From contig JBEDUK010000108.1 in NCBI GenBank assembly GCA_040414485.1, positions 1-12,476 of the forward strand: 12,476 nt of DNA, written 5' to 3'. Both the position numbers and the translations under genes were made by a program. Origin of the DNA: JBEDUK01 sp040414485 (lineage in GTDB: Bacteria; Actinomycetota; UBA4738). Below the pieces are notes generated by a model. It was given only the letters and a program-made list of their open reading frames with translations, was not told where the DNA came from and ran no database searches. This document shows, piece by piece, positions 6,990-12,476 of the stretch (the first letter of the stretch is position 1; each line of letters begins with the position of its first letter).

Positions 6990-7081
6990 ACCGTCGAACG
7001 GGAACCTTCAAAGTGACAAGACGATCAAGATCGATCGCCCGCCTGCCGACCCTTATTCGAACAAGCGGCACGAAGGGCGCG

Positions 7082-7087
7082 AAGGAG
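7082..7087 (+). promoter_or_regulatory. Shine-Dalgarno of the small ORF
   Basis: AAGGAG stands 8 nt before the ATG at 7096. It is one of the best ribosome binding sites in the window and is the main support for the small gene. Confidence 0.55.
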
Positions 7088-7095
7088 CAGTTCGG

Positions 7096-7260
7096 ATGGA
7101 GCGGATCAGGGTCCAGAAGAAGACCCGAAGCCAGCGGTTCGAGCCCGGACCGGTCCTGCCGTTCGATCCGCGTGACCCGGACGTGGTTCGCGTGAAGGGC
7201 GCCATGCGCCGGAGCCCGTCGAACTCGAAGCCGGCGCCGCCGTCCTCGGGTCAGGCGTAA
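7096..7260 (+). CDS. Small basic protein, 54 residues, unknown
   Basis: The ORF encodes 54 residues beginning MERIRVQKKTRSQRF, then a Pro/Asp stretch EPGPVLPFDPRDPDVVRVKGAMRR (17-40), and a Ser/Pro-rich tail. It is strongly basic at both ends and has no membrane segment. A strong AAGGAG supports translation. It starts 106 nt after the S66 peptidase stop on the same strand, and its last 10 nt overlap the end of the convergent amidohydrolase gene. The FDPRDPDVVR-type core reminds me of short conserved actinobacterial proteins of unknown function, but I cannot name a family. The gap 6990-7095 shows no clear terminator; it holds the AT-richer piece around 7051-7060, which could be a promoter. Confidence 0.5.
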   Translation: MERIRVQKKTRSQRFEPGPVLPFDPRDPDVVRVKGAMRRSPSNSKPAPPSSGQA

Positions 7261-8918
7261 TCGCCGTCCGCGAAGACCACCGCTCCCTCGATCATCGTCA
7301 GCACGACCCTGGCGTCGCCGATGGCCCCCGCATCCGGCGCGAACAGATCCCGGTCCAGCACCGCCAGATCGGCCAGCCTGCCCACTTCGATCGAACCCGT
7401 CAGATCGTCAAGATGGTTGACGAACGCTGAACCGCGCGTGAACGCGTCGAGCGCGGTGGGCAAGTCGACGCGCTGGTCGGGTAGGAACGGATCGCGTTCC
7501 TCGTCGAAGGCGACGCGTCGAACGGCGACCTCCATCTCCAGCAAGGGGTTCGGCGTGGACACCGGCCAGTCGCTGCCGAATGCCAGCGTCGCGCCGGCGC
7601 GGCGAAGGTCCTGGAACGGGTACTGCCATGCGGCCGCCTCGCCCACGAACGGAATGGTCAGCTCGTCCATCTGCCGCTCGTGGCACGCCCACAGCGGTTG
7701 CGCGTTCGCCGTCACCCCCAGCGCGCGGAACCGGGGCACGTCGGCAGGGTGGACGAACTGGATGTGCGCGATGTGGTGCCGTCCGTCGCTCGGACCGTTC
7801 GCCGTCAGCGCCGCCTCGCACGCGTCCAACGCTTCGCGAACGGCGCGATCCCCGATGGCGTGGAAATGCACCTGGAACCCTTCGGCGTCCAGCCGCGTCA
7901 CCGCCTCGCGGAGCAGTGAGGGCTCGACCATGGAGATCCCCGCATTGCCCGTGGAGCCGCCCGATCCGTCCGAGTAGGGCCGAAGCATGGCCGCCGTGTG
8001 GTTCTCGCACACGCCGTCCTGCATGATCTTCACGGACGTCCCCGACAGGCGGTCGTGACCGACACTCGCCAGCGCGGCGCGGCGTTCGATCAATTCCGGG
8101 ATCTGTTCGAGCCCGCGGGCGCGATCCCACCAGAGCGCCGCGACGACGCGCGCCGTGAGGCCGCCGCGGCCGGCCAGGGCCGCGTAGGCCGCCTGGTCGG
8201 AGGCTTCGATCCAGGCGTCCTGCCAGGCCGTGATGCCGAGCGAATGCAGCTTCGACTGGGCGAACACCAGCGCCTCCTCGACCAGGCGCGCGTCTGGCGG
8301 CGGCACGACGGCACCGACCAGATGCATCGCGCCCTCATGGAGCGCGCCGGTCGGCGAGCCGTCCGGATCGCGTTCGATCCGTCCGTCGACCGGGTCGAAC
8401 GTCTCCGCTGTGATGCCGGCGATCTCGAGCGCCTTCGAGTTCGCCCAGGCGCCGTGACCGTCGCGGTTCACCAGGAACACCGGCCGATCGGGCACGATCG
8501 CGTCCAGCGTCTCCCGGCGGGGCGTCCCTCCGGGGAAGTCCGGCATCGCCCAGCCGCTGCCCGTGATCCAGGGCAGATCCGGATGCTCGCGCGCGTAGGC
8601 GGCGATCGTCCGCGTGTACGCATCCAGGCCGGGGAGATCGTGGAGCTCGCACGTCAGCGCCGCCACCCCGCCGTGGATCGGGTGGACGTGGGCGTCCTGG
8701 AACCCCGGAAGGATCATGCCGCCGCGGACGTCGACCACCCGGGTCGCCGCGCCGATCAGATCCTCCGGCGGAGCGCCCCTCCCAAACGCGGCGATCCGGC
8801 CGCCGGCGACGGCGAGCCAGTCGGCCGGCCCGGGCGTGGCCGAACCGAGGTGGACGCGGCCCCCGACGAGGACGGTGTCGGCCGCACCACCGTTCGAAGC
8901 CGCTCCCCTCGCCCCCAT
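7251..8918 (-). CDS. YtcJ-type metal-dependent amidohydrolase
   Basis: The product is 555 residues, the usual size for the amidohydrolase-3 (PF07969, YtcJ/NfdA-like) group. The N-terminal beta-sandwich (15-70) leads to PGFQDAHVHP with His77 and His79 as metal ligands. Lys297 in VKIMQDG is the likely carbamylated bridging lysine, followed by HFHAIGDRAV (351-360), RHHIAHIQFVHP (380-391) and the catalytic Asp450 in FGSDWP. The C-terminus rebuilds the beta-sandwich (LTGSIEVGRLADLAVLDRDLF). These enzymes hydrolyse amides, formamides or cyclic amides; the substrate cannot be predicted. There is no signal peptide. I chose the ATG at 8918, which follows a TAGGCT box by 8 nt; the frame is open to 9047, but that extension covers the promoter and the start of the divergent gene. 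It is a single-gene unit whose end overlaps the small ORF by 10 nt. Confidence 0.93.
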   Translation of the reverse strand: MGARGAASNGGAADTVLVGGRVHLGSATPGPADWLAVAGGRIAAFGRGAPPEDLIGAATRVVDVRGGMILPGFQDAHVHPIHGGVAALTCELHDLPGLDAYTRTIAAYAREHPDLPWITGSGWAMPDFPGGTPRRETLDAIVPDRPVFLVNRDGHGAWANSKALEIAGITAETFDPVDGRIERDPDGSPTGALHEGAMHLVGAVVPPPDARLVEEALVFAQSKLHSLGITAWQDAWIEASDQAAYAALAGRGGLTARVVAALWWDRARGLEQIPELIERRAALASVGHDRLSGTSVKIMQDGVCENHTAAMLRPYSDGSGGSTGNAGISMVEPSLLREAVTRLDAEGFQVHFHAIGDRAVREALDACEAALTANGPSDGRHHIAHIQFVHPADVPRFRALGVTANAQPLWACHERQMDELTIPFVGEAAAWQYPFQDLRRAGATLAFGSDWPVSTPNPLLEMEVAVRRVAFDEERDPFLPDQRVDLPTALDAFTRGSAFVNHLDDLTGSIEVGRLADLAVLDRDLFAPDAGAIGDARVVLTMIEGAVVFADGDYA

Positions 8919-8926
8919 GGCGCGGG

Positions 8927-8932
8927 AGCCTA
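8927..8932 (-). promoter_or_regulatory. -10 box, leaderless start of the amidohydrolase gene
   Basis: TAGGCT on the minus strand ends 8 nt before the ATG at 8918 and fits TANNNT. No Shine-Dalgarno is visible. It decides the start against the longer open frame. Confidence 0.5.
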
Positions 8933-9009
8933 CCCGTCCGCGGTCCGGGGTTGCACCGTTGGCCGCCGCGAGCGCATCGTGGCTCCGACGCCGGCCACGC
9001 CAGGAACGG

Positions 9010-9016
9010 AAGGGGG
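9010..9016 (+). promoter_or_regulatory. Shine-Dalgarno of the beta-helix gene
   Basis: AAGGGGG lies 6 nt before the ATG at 9023. It fixes the start against an upstream in-frame ATG at 8951, which would bury the signal peptide behind 24 residues. Unlike most neighbours this gene therefore has a leader. A promoter should lie in 8933-9009, where TTGCAC near 8953 is a weak -35 candidate. Confidence 0.6.
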
Positions 9017-9022
9017 TTTCCC

Positions 9023-9940
9023 ATGTCTCCGCGCAACGCGTTCGCACGGACCCGGCTCACCAGCGGCCTCGCCGCGCTGGCCGCGGCCCTCGTCTTCGCC
9101 GTGGTCCTCCCCGCGGCGGCGCTGGCCGCGCCGGGCAGCGCACGAACCGTCATCGAGGTCTTCCCGGGCCGCCACGCGCTGGCCAAGGCCATCTCGCACG
9201 CGCACGCCGGCGACGTCCTGAACATCCATGCGGGCACGTACAAGGAGCACGTGCAGGTCTCCAAGCGGAACCTCACGCTGCAGGCCGCGGGAGACGGGAA
9301 GGTCACGGTCGACGCCGGATGCCGGGCGAACGCCACCATCTTCATCACGGCGAACGGCGTGACCGTGAACGGCCTCACGGTGCAGGGCGCGGCCGAAGGA
9401 TTCGGCGACTTCCCGTCCGAGATCGCCCTGCTGAACGTCGACAGGACCGGCCTGATCGAGTTCAACGAGACGGTCAACACGTGCGACGCCGAATACGGCA
9501 TCCAGGTCTTCCAGAGCGGATCGATCCGGATCGAGAACAACTATGCCCACGGCTTCAGCGATTCGGGCATCTACATCGGGGCGATCACGAACACGCCGAA
9601 CGGCACGCTCACCGTGGTCAAGAACCTGGCGCAGCTCAGCCACCAGGGCATCATCGTCGAGGACTCGAACGGCGGATCGATCCAGGTAGCGGGCAACGCG
9701 GTCGACCAGAACTCGGACTCGGGAATCTTCGTCCGCAACAGCGACCGCGTGGAGATCCGGAGCAACGAAGTCAACGACAACGGCCGCGCCGGCATCGACA
9801 TCGACCCCGGGTCCGACCACAACCGGATCATCGGGAACGGATCCCACGGCCAGACGTTCGACCTGCAGAACGAGGGCGGATCCGGCAACTGCTTCAAGCG
9901 GAACGACTACGACACGAGCGACGGCGACATCTCCTGCTGA
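9023..9940 (+). CDS. Secreted right-handed parallel beta-helix protein (NosD/PbH1 type)
   Basis: The product is 305 residues. It has an N-terminal signal: basic MSPRNAFARTR, a hydrophobic core at about 13-33, and likely cleavage after ALAA near 36. The mature part starts with VIEVFPGRHALAKAISHAHAGDVLNIHAGTY (43-73), typical of pectate-lyase-like folds, and continues with repeated beta-helix coils of about 22 residues rich in IxIxxN patterns (VTVNGLTV, IRIENNYAHGFSDSGIYIG, IQVAGNAVDQNSDSGIFV, VEIRSNEVNDNGRAGIDI). Cys100, Cys154, Cys290 and Cys305 could form disulfides, the last at the C-terminal residue. Relatives include polysaccharide-active enzymes and NosD-like copper-site proteins; no catalytic set or nos neighbours are visible, so the substrate is unknown. 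It ends 3 nt before the convergent membrane-protein gene. Confidence 0.85.
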   Translation: MSPRNAFARTRLTSGLAALAAALVFAVVLPAAALAAPGSARTVIEVFPGRHALAKAISHAHAGDVLNIHAGTYKEHVQVSKRNLTLQAAGDGKVTVDAGCRANATIFITANGVTVNGLTVQGAAEGFGDFPSEIALLNVDRTGLIEFNETVNTCDAEYGIQVFQSGSIRIENNYAHGFSDSGIYIGAITNTPNGTLTVVKNLAQLSHQGIIVEDSNGGSIQVAGNAVDQNSDSGIFVRNSDRVEIRSNEVNDNGRAGIDIDPGSDHNRIIGNGSHGQTFDLQNEGGSGNCFKRNDYDTSDGDISC

Positions 9941-9943
9941 TCG

Positions 9944-10750
9944 CTACGCCAGACGGGCGGCGACCATTCCCGCGGCGAGGAGCGCCACGGCGAGCCACAT
10001 GACCCGAAGGGCCGACTCCGCAGGGCCCCGCAGCGCTCGTTCGTCGATCGGCACCTCCCGGCCGTCGTCCATGACGATCCGGCCTTCGACCCGGACGGTG
10101 TGACGCCGGAGCGAGCGAACGGGCGTGGAGAGGCGCCGCTGCGCGAGCGAGAGCAGCAGGCAGCCGAGAGCGACCCCGCCGGCGGCCACGGTGAGCGTTC
10201 CCGACTGGGCGAACGCCCCGGTCAGCGCCGGAAACGCGCCCCACGTGACCGCGAACCACAGGTCGGTGTGGAAGCGGCCGCCGAGCAGTTCGAGGTTGTA
10301 GGCGACCACCGCGAAGACGCCGAACGCGACGAAGGCGAGGAGCCACCAGGACACCGTCGCCGCGCCGACCACCCCCAGCGCGACCGCCCCGGCCAGCGCT
10401 CCCCAGGCGATGCCTCGGAGGATGCCGTCCGGGATGCGCGTTCGAAGCGGCCTCCCGGCGAGTTCGTCGAATGCGTGGGCCGACAGCCCGACGCCAAGGA
10501 AGAACCCCAGGAGCGCGGCGCCCAGCCGCGCCCCGGAGAACGTCGGCGCGACCGCGGCGCCCATGGCCACGTACGAGAGGTGCCAGATCGTGTACGGCGG
10601 GTGCAGGAGCGTGACGTAGTCTCGCCAGCCGCCTGGTTCGAGCGAATAGAAGGACGTGCGCGCCTTCCGATGGGTCGCGGTGGCCGCGGCTGCGGCCGAG
10701 TCCGGAGGGTGCTCCGGCCCGTGGGCACCCGCATCGGCCGGATCAGACAT
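9944..10750 (-). CDS. UbiA-like polytopic membrane protein, function unknown
   Basis: The product is 268 residues: a hydrophilic Ala/His-rich N-terminus (1-35), then about seven membrane helices near 52-70, 76-94, 110-133, 135-153, 164-181, 184-203 and 246-267. A soluble loop at about 208-245 holds VRVEGRIVMDDGREVPIDE. The stretch GVGLSAHAFDELAGRPLRT (86-104) sits where UbiA prenyltransferases have NDxxDxxxD, and YNLELLGGRFHTD (151-163) where they have the second Asp motif, but both are degenerate. Its ATG overlaps by 8 nt (ATGTCTGA) the stop of the UbiE/MenG-type methyltransferase, so the two are translationally coupled. That context favours a role in quinone or other prenyl-lipid metabolism, which is inference only. 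I recall similar uncharacterised proteins in related genomes. It could equally be a non-enzymatic membrane protein. Confidence 0.8.
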   Translation of the reverse strand: MSDPADAGAHGPEHPPDSAAAAATATHRKARTSFYSLEPGGWRDYVTLLHPPYTIWHLSYVAMGAAVAPTFSGARLGAALLGFFLGVGLSAHAFDELAGRPLRTRIPDGILRGIAWGALAGAVALGVVGAATVSWWLLAFVAFGVFAVVAYNLELLGGRFHTDLWFAVTWGAFPALTGAFAQSGTLTVAAGGVALGCLLLSLAQRRLSTPVRSLRRHTVRVEGRIVMDDGREVPIDERALRGPAESALRVMWLAVALLAAGMVAARLA

Positions 10751-11540
10751 TCGCCGGCGCCGTTCGGTCGCGGGTTCCCCAGATGACCACGCCGCCCCCC
10801 AGGCTCATGGGCCGGGCCCGGACGTCCGTCACGCCGGCCGCGCGCCACATCGCGAGCTGCGCCGGCGGCGGGTGGGTTCGATAGAACCCCGAGATGGACG
10901 GCCCCAGGAAGGTCCCCACCTCCCCCCACGCGGACGAGAGAATCCGCCCCGCGACCGGCAGGACCGTCCGCGTGTACGCGAACCACAACCATCGCCACAC
11001 GGGATCGGAAGGGACGGCGAACTCGAGGTTCGCCAGCACCCCGCCGGGCTTCAGGACGCGCGTCAGCTCGGCCAGCGTCGCCTGCGGATCGTCCACGTAC
11101 CGCAACAGGTAGGTGAACATGACCGCGTCGAACGCGCCGTCGGCGAACGGGAGCCGTTCGCCCTGCGCCAGCGCGAACCGGATCGAGCCCCCCTGGCCAT
11201 GCTCGGCGACGCTCTGCACGCCGGCGCCGAGCATCTGCGGGCTCTGATCCACGCCGATCACGCGCGCGTCGGGCTCGCGCCGAACCAGTTCGCGCGCGAC
11301 GGCCGCGGGACCGGTGGCCACGTCGAGCACCAGGGGCGGCGCGGCCTTCGGACCGGACCGGAACAGCACCTCCCGGACGCGTTCGACCATCGCCCGGCGC
11401 CACCGTCCGTTCTGCCCGAACGAGAGCAGTTCGGCCACCGCGTCGTAGTTCGACGAGATGCCCGCGAACAGCGCCCGCGCGTGCTTCGTCCTGGGTGGGA
11501 TGGACGCCGTCGGCGGCTGGGGAACGGTTCGCTCCTCCAC
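10743..11540 (-). CDS. UbiE/MenG-type SAM-dependent C-methyltransferase
   Basis: The product is 265 residues. It has the class I SAM-methyltransferase fold: motif I VLDVATGPAAVA (71-82), an acidic residue for the ribose in VIGVDQSPQML (94-104), LPFADGAFDAVMFTYLLRYVDDP (130-152), and ELTRVLKPGGVLANLEF (158-174). The N-terminal SSNYDAVAELLSFGQNGRWRRAM (29-51) and FYRTHP (219-224) resemble the UbiE/MenG family, which methylates demethylmenaquinone or ubiquinone precursors. Motif I lacks the second glycine usual in UbiE (GTGD is replaced by GPAA), so the exact substrate may differ. I chose the GTG at 11540, because AAGGTG lies 6 nt upstream; a GTG at 11549 would add three residues. The ORF is open further upstream to 11693, but that is antisense to the oxidoreductase gene. 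It is the first gene of a two-gene overlapping unit. Confidence 0.88.
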   Translation of the reverse strand: MEERTVPQPPTASIPPRTKHARALFAGISSNYDAVAELLSFGQNGRWRRAMVERVREVLFRSGPKAAPPLVLDVATGPAAVARELVRREPDARVIGVDQSPQMLGAGVQSVAEHGQGGSIRFALAQGERLPFADGAFDAVMFTYLLRYVDDPQATLAELTRVLKPGGVLANLEFAVPSDPVWRWLWFAYTRTVLPVAGRILSSAWGEVGTFLGPSISGFYRTHPPPAQLAMWRAAGVTDVRARPMSLGGGVVIWGTRDRTAPANV

Positions 11541-11546
11541 GGATGT

Positions 11547-11552
11547 CACCTT
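11547..11552 (-). promoter_or_regulatory. Shine-Dalgarno of the methyltransferase gene
   Basis: AAGGTG on the minus strand lies 6 nt before the GTG at 11540 and favours it over the GTG at 11549, which the motif overlaps. The promoter must overlap the 5' end of the divergent oxidoreductase gene, because the two starts are only about 48 nt apart. Confidence 0.4.
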
Positions 11553-11588
11553 GTCACGCTTTGGCGATCGATGCCGGAAGATGGCTGC

Positions 11589-12476
11589 GTGAGCGCCATC
11601 ACCGGACGCGGGCGGAACGAGGCGCAGGCCGCCGATCCCTCCTCCGGCCGGGCGGGACCGAGGCCGCCGGCGGCGGACCCGGGCCCGCGCCACCGGGCGG
11701 CGTTCGTCGCCGGACTGGCCGCCTCGGCCGCGGCCATGGCGCTCTCAGCGGTCGTCAGCGCCGTCGCGCGTTCGGTGCCGTTCCTGCCTGTGGCGATCGC
11801 ACAGGTGCTGGTTCGCATCACCTCAGGCGGCGTGGACAGCTTCTTCATCGACCGGCTTGGACACTGGGCGAGCCGGCTCGCGGTCGCCGGCATCTGCCTC
11901 GCGTTCTTCCTGACCGGGGGCATCCTGTTCCGCGCGGCGTTCGGCGCCCGTGAAGGCTCGATCGAGAACGGACCGGCGCTGCGTTCGGGGCTGCTCGCGA
12001 TGACGCCCTTGTGGTTCGCATCCGTGCTGCTGTACCCCGCCGCGCCGCAGTACACGGGCCGATGGGCGTTCGCAGTCGTGGCGGCGGGCATCTACGCGGC
12101 CGGCGGAGCGACGGGGGCGCTCGCCTACCGGCGCATGACGGCCGCGGCGGACGTTCGGCCTTCACCGGCCGATCCGTCCCGCCGGTATCTGCTCGCCTCG
12201 ATGGCCGTGGGAGGCGTCGCCGCCGCGGCGGGCGCGCTCGACCTGGCGCGATTCGTGCGGAGCGAACCAGACCCGAGCACGACCCGCCTGGTCCTTCCGA
12301 ACCTCGGGCGCGCCGTGCGCCCCACGCCGCAACCGGGCGACGCGGCGTTCGCCTCGATCTCCGGCCTCTCGCCCGAGGTCACGCCGGCGTCGCGGTTCTA
12401 CGTCGTGAACGAGGAGCTCATCTCGCCTCGGCTCGACGGGGCGTCGTGGCGATTGCAGGTCGGCGGCCTGGTGGAC
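11589..12476 (+). CDS. Membrane-anchored molybdopterin oxidoreductase, sulfite-oxidase family (N-terminal part)
   Basis: The frame is open from here to the right edge, giving 296 residues. The N-terminus (1-35) is Pro/Ala/Gly-rich, followed by about five membrane segments near 37-60, 97-117, 133-151, 159-180 and 200-222. The last is preceded by SRRYLLASM (197-205), which looks like a Tat signal. The soluble part starts near 228, and at 270-296 reads FYVVNEELISPRLDGASWRLQVGGLVD, a recognisable beginning of the sulfite-oxidase-type molybdopterin domain. The active-site cysteine and most of the domain lie outside the window. Known relatives oxidise sulfite or reduce sulfoxides or protein methionine sulfoxide at the outer membrane face. 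I chose the GTG at 11589 because GGAAG stands 8 nt upstream; an in-frame ATG at 11571 would add six residues and is a real alternative. It is divergent from the methyltransferase gene. Confidence 0.85.
   Translation, partial: MSAITGRGRNEAQAADPSSGRAGPRPPAADPGPRHRAAFVAGLAASAAAMALSAVVSAVARSVPFLPVAIAQVLVRITSGGVDSFFIDRLGHWASRLAVAGICLAFFLTGGILFRAAFGAREGSIENGPALRSGLLAMTPLWFASVLLYPAAPQYTGRWAFAVVAAGIYAAGGATGALAYRRMTAAADVRPSPADPSRRYLLASMAVGGVAAAAGALDLARFVRSEPDPSTTRLVLPNLGRAVRPTPQPGDAAFASISGLSPEVTPASRFYVVNEELISPRLDGASWRLQVGGLVD

Noticed and set aside
1..12476. CRISPR array, insertion sequence, att site or toxin-antitoxin module
   Set aside because: No spaced direct repeats, transposase or integrase motifs, or paired small genes were found on either strand.

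Overview
The window is GC-rich (about 70% by eye), densely coded bacterial DNA. I read ten or eleven genes, two of them cut by the window edges, with no rRNA, tRNA, CRISPR array or recognisable insertion sequence. The content points to an actinobacterial or closely related lineage: a DUF222-HNH protein of the 13E12 type, an Rv0958/Rv0959-like ATPase and VWA pair, an MmpS-like lipoprotein, and -10 boxes 6-9 nt from start codons that imply leaderless mRNAs. Assignment to a genus is not possible from the sequence.

Left part (1-5953). The N-terminal 234 residues of a VWA/CoxE-type protein run off the left edge on the minus strand. Divergent from it is a membrane-anchored phosphoesterase (phospholipase C / acid phosphatase superfamily). 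Then come, on the minus strand, an MmpS-like lipoprotein and a four-helix membrane protein in a tight pair, the MoxR/magnesium-chelatase-type AAA+ ATPase that normally partners the VWA protein, and a DUF222-HNH nuclease-like gene. The phosphoesterase and the two envelope genes sit between the ATPase and its VWA partner, genes that are adjacent in mycobacteria.

Middle (6027-9940). Divergent from the HNH gene is an S66-family LD-carboxypeptidase/MccF-like serine peptidase with its Ser-Glu-His triad visible. It is followed by a 54-residue small ORF with a good Shine-Dalgarno, whose end overlaps the convergent YtcJ-type metal-dependent amidohydrolase. A secreted right-handed beta-helix protein is divergent from that.

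Right part (9944-12476). A UbiE/MenG-type methyltransferase overlaps by 8 nt a downstream multi-helix membrane protein with UbiA-like features of unknown function. Divergent from the pair is the start of a membrane-anchored molybdopterin oxidoreductase of the sulfite-oxidase family. Together these suggest respiratory quinone and electron-transfer functions.

Sequence-level pattern. Seven genes have a -10-like hexamer ending 6-9 nt before the start codon, five of them exact TANNNT matches and one a perfect TATAAT, and no convincing Shine-Dalgarno. Three others (the small ORF, the beta-helix gene and the methyltransferase) have a Shine-Dalgarno instead. The pentamer GTTCG/CGAAC is also strikingly frequent throughout. 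I see no clear-cut novel defence or mobile system.
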